Source of the DNA: a virus | Direction: 5' to 3' (one strand) | DNA length: 64,000 nt | IMG/VR virus record: IMGVR_UViG_3300036399_001297 | Span: 1 to 64,000 of that record | Part shown: positions 39,669 to 49,076 of the stretch, in pieces | Layout: each line of letters starts with the position of its first letter | Position numbering within the stretch: position 1 is the stretch's first letter | Notes under the pieces: model-generated | The model's input: the letters and a program-made list of their open reading frames with translations, nothing else | What the model was told of the DNA's origin: nothing | Database searches by the model: none | Translations under genes and position numbers: made by a program

Positions 39669-40303
39669 CCGAAAAAGAAAAAAATATATACAACTGTTTT
39701 TTAAAACATTTCAGAAACGGAGAACCATTTAAACCTAGAAAAAATTTTAATGATATTTCAATATCAGTGATAACTGATATTAAAAAAGTATCTAGATTGT
39801 TAGAAAAATTCAATTATATAAATTGGGATGAATTTTTTGGATCAGTTAGACGTTTAAATCCAGACGAAAAATGCCCTAACTTAAATTTTTTTACAACAAG
39901 ACCAGCTATAAAATGTTATAATCTTTTTAAAAAACAGCAAGAAAATAGAAATCCTGAATTACAGATAGACGACATCCGAAAGAGTATGCACCATATCGGA
40001 ATGTTTTGCTTAAAAAATAAAATAAATTTAAATGATTACATAAAACACAAAACTAGTTTAATGTACTCTTGGATAAAAGATTATCAGGAACATAAAATAA
40101 ATCTATATTGTATATTAGATTTAGGAGATGTTTCTGGTCAATTGAGTAAATTATCAGAAGACGAAAAAGAACTATATGCTAATGAAATATTTAAAGCCAT
40201 ATCAACCGCAAAAATGAGATATAACACAAATCAAACTATCAAAACCTACGTAAAAGAATCACACAAAAAAATAGAAACTTTTTTAAAAAAACACTTGCAA
40301 TAA
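39659..40303 (+). CDS. Possible gp59-like helicase loader
   Basis: 214 aa (T4 gp59 is 217 aa), directly upstream of gp32 as in T4. All-helical. An N-terminal NIYNCFLKHFRNGE segment and a C-terminal MYSWIKDYQEHKINLYCILDL resemble, only loosely, gp59's first helix and its '...K..q.n.is...ilLD' region. gp59 loads gp41 on gp32-covered forks. Assignment depends mainly on synteny and length. Overlaps the preceding gene by 10 nt. Confidence 0.6.
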   Translation: MQLTEKEKNIYNCFLKHFRNGEPFKPRKNFNDISISVITDIKKVSRLLEKFNYINWDEFFGSVRRLNPDEKCPNLNFFTTRPAIKCYNLFKKQQENRNPELQIDDIRKSMHHIGMFCLKNKINLNDYIKHKTSLMYSWIKDYQEHKINLYCILDLGDVSGQLSKLSEDEKELYANEIFKAISTAKMRYNTNQTIKTYVKESHKKIETFLKKHLQ

Positions 40304-40304
40304 A

Positions 40305-40312
40305 ATATAAAT
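40305..40312 (+). promoter_or_regulatory. TATAAATA box upstream of gp32
   Basis: Exact T4 late box, 36 nt before ATG 40349, giving a leader of about 31 nt, unlike most starts here. A TTGCAA lies at 40294-40299, but its -10 partner is poor. Confidence 0.45.
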
Positions 40313-40348
40313 AATGCTAACCTATAAAAGAATTAAAAAATTCAAATC

Positions 40349-41197
40349 ATGAAATACAACACATCACTATTCGAATCTATCAAAGATTCATTGAACAAAA
40401 AGCAAACAAATACAGATAGCGGTTTCAAGGATTTCCTTAAACTTGAAAAGGATAATACTTACATCGTAAGATTATTGCCTAACGTAGAAAATTTCGAAAA
40501 AACATTTCTACATTACTATTCACATATTTGGAAATCCAATAAGGACGGTTCGATTGTTAACGTATTCTGCCCTAATTCCTATAACGAAAGATGCCCCGTC
40601 GATGAATATCGCTCAAAGATTTGGAAATCTGGTTCAGAAGAAGAAAAGGAAAGCATTAAACCTTTGAAGAGAAACGAAAATTGGTTGGTGAATGTATACG
40701 TAATCAAAGATCCTACAAATCCAGAGAATCAAGGAAAAGTTAAAATCTTGAGATACGGTAAACAACTTGATAAGATTATTATGAACGCAATTCAAGGAGA
40801 TGAATCTGATGAATTTGGTGCTAGAATTTTTGATCTGTCAGAAAACGGTTGTAACCTAAAAATCAAAGTAGAATCAAACGAAGGTGGTTATGCTACCTAT
40901 GTGGCATCTCGTTTCCAGTCACCAACAGAAATTTCTGATCTTGAAAATCCAGATGGTGTTTACGAGTCTATAAAAAATCTTGAGGATATTTTCAAGCATC
41001 AATCATACGAAGATATTCAAAATGTTTTGAATTCTCATTGGTTCAATAAAGAAGTAACCACTCAAAAACAAGATACACGGTCTACTATTGAAGACGATAT
41101 TGATGACGATGTGGTTGTATCCAAAAAAGAAACCGAAAAGGCTTCTTCCACCGATAAGGCAGATATTGATCTCGATGATCTTTTGAAGAATTTGTAA
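40349..41197 (+). CDS. gp32: gp32 single-stranded DNA-binding protein
   Basis: 282 aa; T4 gp32 is 301 aa. An N-terminal basic cooperativity arm is followed by the OB core with the zinc site formed by a His in LHYYSHIW and Cys residues in VFCPNSYNERCPV. Lys/aromatic-rich strands bind DNA. The C-terminus is acidic (TIEDDIDDDVVV, DIDLDDLLKNL) and contacts gp59, gp43 and other partners. Unlike its neighbours it has an untranslated leader, in which T4 gp32 carries an autoregulatory operator; none could be confirmed here. Confidence 0.9.
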   Translation: MKYNTSLFESIKDSLNKKQTNTDSGFKDFLKLEKDNTYIVRLLPNVENFEKTFLHYYSHIWKSNKDGSIVNVFCPNSYNERCPVDEYRSKIWKSGSEEEKESIKPLKRNENWLVNVYVIKDPTNPENQGKVKILRYGKQLDKIIMNAIQGDESDEFGARIFDLSENGCNLKIKVESNEGGYATYVASRFQSPTEISDLENPDGVYESIKNLEDIFKHQSYEDIQNVLNSHWFNKEVTTQKQDTRSTIEDDIDDDVVVSKKETEKASSTDKADIDLDDLLKNL

Positions 41198-41201
41198 TCG
41201 T

Positions 41202-41834
41202 ATGAATAATGATCCATATGAAAATTTAGAAGTTGCAAAGCTGGCCGCTATTATGAGCGGCCAGCTACGCCGAATAGATAAAGAAACTGAATCTTCTACG
41301 CCAGCAAATAGAATAGATTTGCGAAAATTTCAACAGCAAGTGGTAAATTCCGCAAATCCTAATTCTGCTAGAAATGTTGACTTCAATTATTATCAAAATC
41401 CAGATGAGGCTAGAATGATGGAGTATTTAAATAATGAAGCTTTGAATAAGGTTCCAGAATTAATTCCCGCTCCAAATTATATCCCACCTCAAACTGTTCA
41501 TGTACCGCCTGAAAATATTACGCCAATTGTTCAGTCTATTCCTGAACCAGAGCCTATACAACAAGTCAAAATAACAGAAAATCAGGTCAATTATATTCCC
41601 AATGAAGAGTTAATTGTTTATATTAAAAGCATTGACAATTCGTTAAAAGACTTGTGTTCTTTTTTGATTACTTCTGACTTTAAAAAAAACAAAAAAAATC
41701 AAACATTAAAAAAAACGAAAATAAAAACGACATCAACAGCCGACTATTTGATTCCAACGATCTCAAAGGAGAGGGAACTGGAATTGTTGAGAGAGAAAAA
41801 CCTATATATGAAAGACATACAGAATGTCGAATAG
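41202..41834 (+). CDS. Hypothetical protein
   Basis: 210 aa, not recognised. The N-terminal part includes KLAAIMSGQLRRIDKE (encoded by a GC-rich hairpin). A Pro-rich linker (PAPNYIPPQTVHVPPENITP) follows, then a helical ELIVYIKSIDNSLKDLCSFL and a Lys-rich basic stretch near the end. It sits between gp32 and gp45 and overlaps gp45 by 11 nt, so a replication or transcription accessory role is possible. Confidence 0.65.
   Translation: MNNDPYENLEVAKLAAIMSGQLRRIDKETESSTPANRIDLRKFQQQVVNSANPNSARNVDFNYYQNPDEARMMEYLNNEALNKVPELIPAPNYIPPQTVHVPPENITPIVQSIPEPEPIQQVKITENQVNYIPNEELIVYIKSIDNSLKDLCSFLITSDFKKNKKNQTLKKTKIKTTSTADYLIPTISKERELELLREKNLYMKDIQNVE
41239..41266 (+). other. GC-rich 11-bp hairpin inside the ORF after gp32
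   Basis: Stem agctggccgct/agcggccagct with loop attatg, perfect 11 bp, starting 42 nt after the gp32 stop. No T run follows, so it is not a standard terminator. It is the strongest GC stem noticed in the window. Confidence 0.8.
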
Positions 41835-42576
41835 AAAAATCTCCTTATCTAAGGAACATTTGGAAAAAATTCTCAAGCCCATTAATAAAATTACTGAATC
41901 GTGCGTATTAAAAGGAAAAGCAGATCAACTTCATACCATTTGTTCCACAGAAGATAAATCAGTAATATTATATGCAAAATTAAAAATTTCAAATGTTTTA
42001 GATGATGACTTAAAATTAAATCTTATAGGTATTAAAAAACTAATATCTGGATTAAATTCTTTAGGAAATTCGGGAGATTTTACATTATCATTTCACGATA
42101 ATTATATAAAATGCGAAATAGATGATAATGGTAAAAAAACACATTTAAAATATCATTTAGTAGATGATAATATCATTAAAGAATTTCCTTTAAAAATAGA
42201 AAAAATAACAGCACTATCGTTTAATACGGAATTTGATTTGTCAGCAGATAATGCAAAAAAAATTCTCGCCGCTTCTTCATTTGCTACAGAAGCTCAAAAA
42301 GTTTATTTTTCTTTGACTGATGGTGTTATAAATGCTGAAATAACCGATAAAACTGTCCCAAATATAGATAGCATGTTAATTCCTATCACAAATACTTGGA
42401 ACGGAGAAGAACTTATTTCAGATTTTCCCATAAGTTTAGAAATATTTAAAAATCTAGTGTCTTTAAAAAATAACATTAGAGTTAAAATAAATAACGAGTG
42501 TAAAGTTGCAATTTTTCATATTATCGAAGATGGAGTATTGGAGTTGAAATACATAGTATCAGCACTAATTAAATAG
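41824..42576 (+). CDS. gp45: gp45-like sliding clamp
   Basis: 250 aa; T4 gp45 is 228 aa. Two beta-rich halves: SLSKEHLEKILKPINKI, then IICS/LHTICSTEDKS-like strands and LIGIKKLISGLNSL. The second half begins FNTEFDLSADNAKKILAASS and has YFSLTDGVINAEI. The trimeric ring tethers gp43 and, in T4, couples replication to late transcription through gp55/gp33. It overlaps the upstream gene by 11 nt. Confidence 0.8.
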   Translation: MSNRKISLSKEHLEKILKPINKITESCVLKGKADQLHTICSTEDKSVILYAKLKISNVLDDDLKLNLIGIKKLISGLNSLGNSGDFTLSFHDNYIKCEIDDNGKKTHLKYHLVDDNIIKEFPLKIEKITALSFNTEFDLSADNAKKILAASSFATEAQKVYFSLTDGVINAEITDKTVPNIDSMLIPITNTWNGEELISDFPISLEIFKNLVSLKNNIRVKINNECKVAIFHIIEDGVLELKYIVSALIK

Positions 42577-42580
42577 TGTT

Positions 42581-42895
42581 ATGGCTAAAAATAAAGTTAC
42601 AAATTGCTCATATTTCATAAAAAGAATGAGAGATTCTGGTTATGTGTGTGATAAACTTCCTATTGATTATAATACAACAGATCCTCGTTCTTGGACTGTT
42701 ATACTAGATCCGTATCAAACCAATGTTTTAATTACTTGTTTTAACAATCATAATGAATTGGATGAAGAGTATTTTGAATTACACGATGGCGGTCAATACA
42801 TAACAGAACATTTTAAAATTAAAACAAGTTCTATTGAAGTTATTATAGAATACCTAATTAAATTTGGAATCAATAATAAATCAATAAAATATTAA
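42581..42895 (+). CDS. Conserved hypothetical protein
   Basis: 104 aa. SYFIKRMRDSGYVCDKL, DPRSWTVILDP and EYFELHDGGQYITEHFKI give a compact alpha/beta protein resembling an uncharacterised group from large phages. No catalytic residues are obvious. It follows gp45 by 4 nt in the same operon. Confidence 0.7.
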   Translation: MAKNKVTNCSYFIKRMRDSGYVCDKLPIDYNTTDPRSWTVILDPYQTNVLITCFNNHNELDEEYFELHDGGQYITEHFKIKTSSIEVIIEYLIKFGINNKSIKY

Positions 42896-42907
42896 AAATA
42901 CTTCAAT

Positions 42908-43279
42908 ATGACTAAAAAATCATCAAAAAATAAATCGACGGAAATAGCAAAAGAATCAAAGACTCCTAGTTTATCTTCCGCCAATATACAAGATATAGAA
43001 GAAAAAATTTTAACCGCGATCAATAACCAAGAATTGCAAAGAGGTATTGAAAAATGGATAAGAAATAATGAACAAAAACAAAAAGAAAATAATAGAGATT
43101 TAGGTCTATTGAGTGGTATTATCGGTGAGTATCTTGATTCTTACATACTGTTTGGTTATAATTTAGAAGGAGAACGTGTAATAATACAAAGCCAATCTTC
43201 CCCCAAAGATCGTGACGCTTTAATGGAATTTTTAAAAATAGTTTTTTTGAAACATCATCAAGGAGATATAAATGAGTGA
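42908..43279 (+). CDS. Hypothetical protein
   Basis: 123 aa, not recognised. Lys/Ser-rich disordered N-terminus (MTKKSSKNKSTEIAKE), then helical (IEEKILTAINNQELQRGIE) and a C-terminal GYNLEGERVIIQSQSSPKDR strand-turn. It overlaps the next gene by 8 nt; the AAGGAG Shine-Dalgarno of that gene lies inside its last codons. Confidence 0.65.
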   Translation: MTKKSSKNKSTEIAKESKTPSLSSANIQDIEEKILTAINNQELQRGIEKWIRNNEQKQKENNRDLGLLSGIIGEYLDSYILFGYNLEGERVIIQSQSSPKDRDALMEFLKIVFLKHHQGDINE

Positions 43280-44252
43280 TAAAGACCCTATCTGTACTAC
43301 AGATGATTTTATTTCATCAACAAATAAATTACCAAATTCTAACACCTCAAAATTTCAAGATCCTTCTTGTTTAACCGGAGGAGGAATCTTAGACAAAGAT
43401 AATTTATTTAGTTTTATTCATCCTCTAACATCACCATTCACAAATATAAACGATATAAAACCGTTTTTGTGTGAAGTAATGAGGGTTGCTGGCTTAGATC
43501 CTTCTATAATTGATAATATAGATCCGGTTTTAAACGAAGATCCTGAAAGCTCATTACAAGAATATCAAAATCAATTATTAAATTTTGATGCACTAAAATG
43601 TACAGGCGATCCTAGATTAAGCATGGGCGATTATCTAGAAAAAATGATGGGTGAATATATGCCTATCGCAGCAGAACAAGTTGAAAAAATAAGATCAGGT
43701 CAAGGATTGGAAAACCCATTAACTTCCGAATTCTTGGAAAGAAAGGCGATAGAATATGTTGAAAGTGTTTTTTCAGAAAAAACAAAAAGATTTACCGACT
43801 ATATTATTTCTATTTCTACCCCATTGCTATCAGACGAAAAAATTAAAGCTATAGAAAAAGCAAAACAAGATCCAAGGTTTAATCTAAAAAATGATGATGG
43901 TAGTTTTAAAATCAATCCTTTTCCGGTCACTTATGCTGGTTGGGAAAGATATACTGTTGGTCATGAAATCGGAGAAACGGTTCCTCTCTGTAATAATCTG
44001 GATAATTTCGTTTACATGTTCTATGTAAAAATAGAAAACTTTACCGAAACATCTGATGCAAGAACCGGAGCAATGATAGAAAAAAAATCAAACCATCCTG
44101 TACCAGAAAGAAAATATTTTAGGTATTATGTAGACCAAAGAGAAGTGGTTGCTAAAAATTTAAATACTCCTTTAAACATTACAAAGGAAAGAGGATTTGA
44201 AAATGGAGATCACCTAATGGCTATGGGTACATATAGTATACCTGATTATTAA
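43272..44252 (+). CDS. Hypothetical protein, possibly structural
   Basis: 326 aa. Disordered N-terminus, a helical middle (YLEKMMGEYMPIAAEQVEKI) and a beta-rich C-terminal part (NFVYMFYVKIENFTE, then ERKYFRYYVDQREVV). Not recognised. It has a clear ribosome site (AAGGAG, 6 nt spacing). Last gene before a bidirectional terminator and the leftward tail block. Confidence 0.65.
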   Translation: MSDKDPICTTDDFISSTNKLPNSNTSKFQDPSCLTGGGILDKDNLFSFIHPLTSPFTNINDIKPFLCEVMRVAGLDPSIIDNIDPVLNEDPESSLQEYQNQLLNFDALKCTGDPRLSMGDYLEKMMGEYMPIAAEQVEKIRSGQGLENPLTSEFLERKAIEYVESVFSEKTKRFTDYIISISTPLLSDEKIKAIEKAKQDPRFNLKNDDGSFKINPFPVTYAGWERYTVGHEIGETVPLCNNLDNFVYMFYVKIENFTETSDARTGAMIEKKSNHPVPERKYFRYYVDQREVVAKNLNTPLNITKERGFENGDHLMAMGTYSIPDY

Positions 44253-44266
44253 TATGTTTTTATATT

Positions 44267-44304
44267 AAAAAAGCCGAAGAATTTTATAGTTCTTCGGCTT
44301 TTTT
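44267..44304. terminator. Bidirectional Rho-independent terminator
   Basis: aaaaaagccgaagaa (44267-44281) pairs exactly with ttcttcggctttttt (44290-44304) across an 8-nt loop, with A/T tracts on both sides. It separates converging genes 43272-44252 and 44310-47705. Confidence 0.93.
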
Positions 44305-44309
44305 ATTTA

Positions 44310-47300
44310 TTATAAACAATCTTCGCTTATTGAAAATCTTACCAAATCTCTTGGTTTTATTTCACCGTTTGCATCATATTCCCATTTTTGACTATTCGGG
44401 TTGAAATCGTATACAATATCTAGACCATTTCCGGTAATACTATTATTTATTGTAATTATATTTCCCGATAAATCTGTTGTTGTAGTAATAAATCCGCCAG
44501 AAAGCCCACTTAAAATTGTGTTATTGGTTGTTATAGTAACACCCTTAAAATATCCTTGTGGGGTTATTTTACCATAATTTAAATTGTTTATAGGAACACC
44601 ATATCTAGAATTTCTTGCGTTCCTTCTTCTAGAAGCATTTGAACCAGTACTAAACCCAAATCCGCCGCCACCACAACCAGCTAACGAATGCGGACCACCA
44701 ACAGGATCGTCTCCCTGTGCTGGTGCTGGATTAGGAGCTTCTGAACTAGGATCATCAGCCATATTCACCCACGCAGCATTATCAGCGGCTCTGGTCATTT
44801 GAGGAGCATCAAATTGATGAGAATGGTCATCAGGAACCTTAGATGAATTAGATGTAAAATTAAAAACCACACCAGCACCATACCCAACAAAATATCCAGT
44901 AGGAACAGGATGAATACCTATCATCAATAATATTCTATCGTATACTTCTTGGAATATAGTTAGTAATCCTTTAGGGGTAAGCATCAACATTTTTAAAGGA
45001 TTGTCACGAACCAATACGTTTTTAATCTTATCAAAAATATTAATACCAGCCGCACCACCTGTATAATATGTTGTTGCGTTTGAGGTTGATTTTGGTGAAG
45101 AGTTGGAGGTAGTTTCAGATCTCATTGTTTTAACCTTGAGATGTTTTACCGATAAAGCACCGTCTAATGTGATAGAACCTTTAACTCCTAAATTTCCTGA
45201 TACTGATAGATTTCCGTTCACCCCAACGCTTGGAGCAGTCAGACCTATACCTTTTGCTCCGGTTATATGAACTAAATCGCCGTTTACATTTGTAACGTTT
45301 TTAGATGTTAAAACTACTGGACCGTCTGTAGAATTTAAATCCAAAAATCCGCCTGTGATAGATATTTTACCGTTTGATTCCATTGAGATACCCGGTGATC
45401 CGGCTATCATTTTAATATCATTTGCGGATCTAAAAAATAAATCTCCAGCAGATGTTTTGTTTGGAATTATATACACAACAGTTGGAACCTTTTCTCCGGT
45501 TAGATGTAATGGATTTGCTTTAGCCCCTGTACCTTTTTTCATACCAGTTGGTATACAACCACAATCGTCTTTTAATTCTTTTGAACATTTTGCATTGTTC
45601 ATATGTTCACCGCCAGCATCAATACCATAAGAACCTAATACGGTTTGTACATTTGATCCCGCCTTAAAATTCTTTGCGCTTTCGTTTATTTCATTTTGTT
45701 TTTGTGAAAAAGTTTCGGCTGCTTTTTTACTAGCATTTTCCATAGCACTTGCATAAGATTTAACCTTTCCTTTATCACACATACCGCACCCCTCACCACC
45801 CGATACGGCCAATGCACTAATTTCGTTTAACATTGGTATAACTATAAAGTTTATTAAAAATTTAGTTACACCCCAATTCCAACAATCCCAAGGTAAAATA
45901 TTAGAATATTTTCGTATGGTTCTTAATATTTTTGTAACAAAGTCTGATCTATCATCTGCTAATTTTTGATCACATACAGGACAACTAACATCTTCTCCCC
46001 CTTGAGCTATATCGTTTGCTTGTTGATTTGCTATTTGCTCTACTAGTGCTTGTTCTTTTTTTAACTGATCTGATGCTGCTTTTTGATCTTTTTGAGAGAC
46101 TCCAGATGTTACTTCAAGATCACCAACAATTTTAACTTTTCCGTTTGGTGCTGTTATTACTACATCTCCTGACGAACCACCATCAATAAGAGTTCCTTCT
46201 TCATTACCCTTAATAGAACCACCACTATTACCGGGAGTTTGCAATTCAAATGTCGGACCATTAAGGCGAAGTCCCGCATCCTCAAGATTATTTATGTCAA
46301 CAAATGATTTGCAATAAGGTATCGCACTTCGAGTTCCAGACACCTCAACTCCACTTCTCATACCACCGCCAGCTTGATTGTTAGAATCAACCCATTTATA
46401 TTCGGATGTTGAGTCTTCTGTTAAACTTGGCATATTATCTAACGATATTGAATCTTGCGGTAATTCAATTGAATCGTCTATTTGTTTTGCTAATAATACT
46501 AATCCAGCCGCAGGAGAAGATGCTCCTATAGCATATCTTATAGAATCTGGTTCGTATGCAGCAGCAAAATAAACAGGTCTTTGCACATCTCCACCATAGA
46601 AGAATGCCCATAATTTAGCTCCCATTCTAGGAAAAGAAAAAACTCCATGAGGTCTACCACTATATCCAGCAAAAGCAGATGCGGGGGAAGGAGCATCGTC
46701 AACAGGTTCTGGGATAGGAGAAGGCAATGAATTGTCGGTTGCTGCTACTTGCACAGGTTTAAAATTTGGATCAACCTTAGTAGAAAACCAATTAGAATGT
46801 TGTGACCATTCATTCGGTCTTCTCATTGGACCAAAATAAGAAGACATACCTCTCCATCCTTGATAATTTTTCTGCCCTGATTCCGCCCTTCCTGCTATAT
46901 ATCCTGATCCATTTTGACCTCCTTTACTTGTAGGTAAAACCCATGTTTTTGCTACATTAATATAAGCATCCGCCACTTTATTTGGATCTAATACATCCGA
47001 CCTAGTTTTCAAACCGTACTGACCAGCTTTAAATTGTCCAGGTCCATAAGATTCTCCACCATCACCCACGGCATAAATATTATGAGTCGATTCTTGTTGT
47101 TGCAGCATCGTAAAATATCTAGCATAAGAAGCAGGAGATCCATCTATACCGAAATCTTTTCCGTCAAGAGGTATATAACCATTTAATGATGAATTTGCAA
47201 TTTTTTGTTGCATCACATTATAAAAATTAACAGGATCTATATTTCCTTTTTTATCAACCGATATATTACCAATATTTCCCTGTATAGATTGAAAAGTTTG

Positions 47301-47705
47301 ATCCGGTAATTCCACGTCTGATGAATCACCGTTTTTAGTAGACCAAGCGGGAGGATCGGGGGGATTTAGATCTGGCGTTTGAACATCAGGGTTAATTGTT
47401 TCTTGAAAACCTAATGCGGTTTGATTTGTAACGGGATTATAAAATGCACTTGTTCCACCTCCTGCTATTGGTGCAGCACATTCAGACCAAGGAAGAACTG
47501 TTCGCAAATCTTGTATTATATCAGGTGTTAATACACTTGGATCAATATGCCCAAAACTTAAATCTTTTATATTTTTATTTATTTTTTTATAAAGTGTGTT
47601 CGATACACCGGGAAAAAATATCTGACATCTTCCTCTATTTTCCGGATCACTTTCTGCTCCTGTTATTACTAGTCCTAAATAATTTCCGTATAATTTTTTT
47701 TTCAT
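44310..47705 (-). CDS. gp5: gp5-like baseplate hub spike with lytic domain
   Basis: 1131 aa; T4 gp5 is 575 aa. The N-terminus YLGLVITGAESDPENRGRCQ starts an OB fold, which seems to resume near HGVFSFPRMGAKLWAFFYGG. Between them (about 165-290) lies a lysozyme/transglycosylase-like domain with QQQESTHN (E195 likely catalytic) and GESYGPGQFKAGQYG. Cys pairs (CPVCDQ, CGMCDKG) occur in the middle. A C-terminal repetitive beta-prism/helix (VNGNLSVSGNLGVKGSITLD) would form the needle. It punctures the envelope and cleaves peptidoglycan at infection. Confidence 0.85.
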   Translation of the reverse strand: MKKKLYGNYLGLVITGAESDPENRGRCQIFFPGVSNTLYKKINKNIKDLSFGHIDPSVLTPDIIQDLRTVLPWSECAAPIAGGGTSAFYNPVTNQTALGFQETINPDVQTPDLNPPDPPAWSTKNGDSSDVELPDQTFQSIQGNIGNISVDKKGNIDPVNFYNVMQQKIANSSLNGYIPLDGKDFGIDGSPASYARYFTMLQQQESTHNIYAVGDGGESYGPGQFKAGQYGLKTRSDVLDPNKVADAYINVAKTWVLPTSKGGQNGSGYIAGRAESGQKNYQGWRGMSSYFGPMRRPNEWSQHSNWFSTKVDPNFKPVQVAATDNSLPSPIPEPVDDAPSPASAFAGYSGRPHGVFSFPRMGAKLWAFFYGGDVQRPVYFAAAYEPDSIRYAIGASSPAAGLVLLAKQIDDSIELPQDSISLDNMPSLTEDSTSEYKWVDSNNQAGGGMRSGVEVSGTRSAIPYCKSFVDINNLEDAGLRLNGPTFELQTPGNSGGSIKGNEEGTLIDGGSSGDVVITAPNGKVKIVGDLEVTSGVSQKDQKAASDQLKKEQALVEQIANQQANDIAQGGEDVSCPVCDQKLADDRSDFVTKILRTIRKYSNILPWDCWNWGVTKFLINFIVIPMLNEISALAVSGGEGCGMCDKGKVKSYASAMENASKKAAETFSQKQNEINESAKNFKAGSNVQTVLGSYGIDAGGEHMNNAKCSKELKDDCGCIPTGMKKGTGAKANPLHLTGEKVPTVVYIIPNKTSAGDLFFRSANDIKMIAGSPGISMESNGKISITGGFLDLNSTDGPVVLTSKNVTNVNGDLVHITGAKGIGLTAPSVGVNGNLSVSGNLGVKGSITLDGALSVKHLKVKTMRSETTSNSSPKSTSNATTYYTGGAAGINIFDKIKNVLVRDNPLKMLMLTPKGLLTIFQEVYDRILLMIGIHPVPTGYFVGYGAGVVFNFTSNSSKVPDDHSHQFDAPQMTRAADNAAWVNMADDPSSEAPNPAPAQGDDPVGGPHSLAGCGGGGFGFSTGSNASRRRNARNSRYGVPINNLNYGKITPQGYFKGVTITTNNTILSGLSGGFITTTTDLSGNIITINNSITGNGLDIVYDFNPNSQKWEYDANGEIKPRDLVRFSISEDCL

Positions 47706-49051
47706 TATTTTTTAACTGGTTCTGCTTTTGGTGCAAAACGGATATCAACTTTTGATAATTGTCCTTTAATCGCTGTTCCGGTTTTGTTTAATTCTTGACC
47801 TGTAACATTAATAAAATTTTTAATACTCATTTCTAAAGGATTTACCGGATTGTTATTATCATCTACAAATCTACCGTCAGCAGTTTGATGTATATTTGGA
47901 CCCATAGAAGCAGGTTCAGGAACAGATTGACCCAAACCACCAGCAATACCATCTACTCTTCCCACAAAATAGTCTGCCGCTCTTAATGCTGGATATTTAC
48001 CACCGTATTTACTGACGAGAGCACCATAAAAATTTCCTTGTAAAGCACTCATAACATAACCATATCCATAATTGTTTAACTGGTCTGTTAAGAAACCATT
48101 AGGATCTGATCCAACCTGATCTACTAAATCTATTATTTTTTGTATATCGGCTGGAATAAACCCCTTTAATGTTGAAAACGGATTTCTAACTAAATTTGAT
48201 GCAGCATTTATATAACTTTGAAAAGTATTTAAATATTGGAAAAAAGATCCCTTACCACCAAACATTGACGCAAAAAATCCAACATCATCTAAAAGGGTTT
48301 GAATTGCTTCTAAAATTAAACAAATCAAATCTAATGGGATAATTTGCTCGATTATACTAACCAACATTTTTTGAATTTTTGTAACAATACCATTTATATA
48401 AGCATAGAATTGTTGGATAGCTCGCATTGCTCCTTTATAGATATTAAAAACAATACTTTGAAAAGCTTTCATAACACCTCTTATAGCACCAACAACTCTT
48501 TGTAATGATCCAGCACCCATAGGAGGCATAGATAGATAAGCTCTACTTTTAATTAATACACAATATTTTTCTACGGTTTCTGTAAATTTTGGATGTATTT
48601 TATTTAGTGCTTGTTCTACTAATGTAGGTGTATTTCGCTTAGATGCCTTTACAGGACTTTCTTGTAACATTTGAGACAAAGAAGCCATTAATCCTTCCGA
48701 ACCCGTGTCTTCTAAAGCACCAGATAAACCAGCAGGAGTTTTTTTAAACGCAGCAAATTTTCCATTTTTAGCATTAGTCCATCGAATAAGCCTTTGATAT
48801 AAAGATTTTTTAATCGTAACCTTTCTTAATTTTGTAGCATCTCGATATTCTACAACTGTACTAAAACTATCTACTCCCTTTACTAACATAAAAAGATATG
48901 CTTTATACATCCACATACGATCTCCGGTTAAACTTTGTAGATTAGCCAATGCTTTTCTACCTTCTTCGGAATTCAATAAATTGCTTTCTTTTTCCAAAGC
49001 ATTTATACCATTAATTTCTTTATATCTCCATCTTGATGTTGCATCCGCCAT
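47705..49051 (-). CDS. Large hypothetical tail/baseplate protein
   Basis: 448 aa. Mostly helical: a charged N-terminal third, then hydrophobic amphipathic helices (FYAYINGIVTKIQKMLVSII, IPLDLICLILEAIQTLL), then GFIPADIQKIIDLVDQ and a polar C-terminus. It sits between the gp5-like gene and the gp27-like cluster in the late transcript, so a baseplate hub or membrane-interacting virion protein is likely. No family recognised. The start overlaps a divergent early promoter region. Confidence 0.72.
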   Translation of the reverse strand: MADATSRWRYKEINGINALEKESNLLNSEEGRKALANLQSLTGDRMWMYKAYLFMLVKGVDSFSTVVEYRDATKLRKVTIKKSLYQRLIRWTNAKNGKFAAFKKTPAGLSGALEDTGSEGLMASLSQMLQESPVKASKRNTPTLVEQALNKIHPKFTETVEKYCVLIKSRAYLSMPPMGAGSLQRVVGAIRGVMKAFQSIVFNIYKGAMRAIQQFYAYINGIVTKIQKMLVSIIEQIIPLDLICLILEAIQTLLDDVGFFASMFGGKGSFFQYLNTFQSYINAASNLVRNPFSTLKGFIPADIQKIIDLVDQVGSDPNGFLTDQLNNYGYGYVMSALQGNFYGALVSKYGGKYPALRAADYFVGRVDGIAGGLGQSVPEPASMGPNIHQTADGRFVDDNNNPVNPLEMSIKNFINVTGQELNKTGTAIKGQLSKVDIRFAPKAEPVKK

Positions 49052-49067
49052 AATAATCTGTTAAAAT
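49039..49067 (+). promoter_or_regulatory. Vegetative promoter TTGCAT-N17-TAAAAT of the dNMP kinase gene
   Basis: -35 TTGCAT 49039-49044, 17-bp spacer, -10 TAAAAT 49062-49067, 9 nt to ATG 49077. Same geometry as the uvsY promoter. It lies across the start of the opposing late gene. Confidence 0.7.
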
Positions 49068-49074
49068 ATTTATC
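49067..49074 (-). promoter_or_regulatory. Late-type box GATAAATA, 15 nt before ATG
   Basis: GATAAATA on the minus strand upstream of ATG 49051. The longer spacing leaves a leader of about 10 nt. Confidence 0.45.
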
Positions 49075-49076
49075 CA

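Noticed and set aside
41239-41266. Rho-independent terminator after gp32
   Set aside because: The stem is strong, but no T run follows on either strand and the ORF reads through it to gp45.
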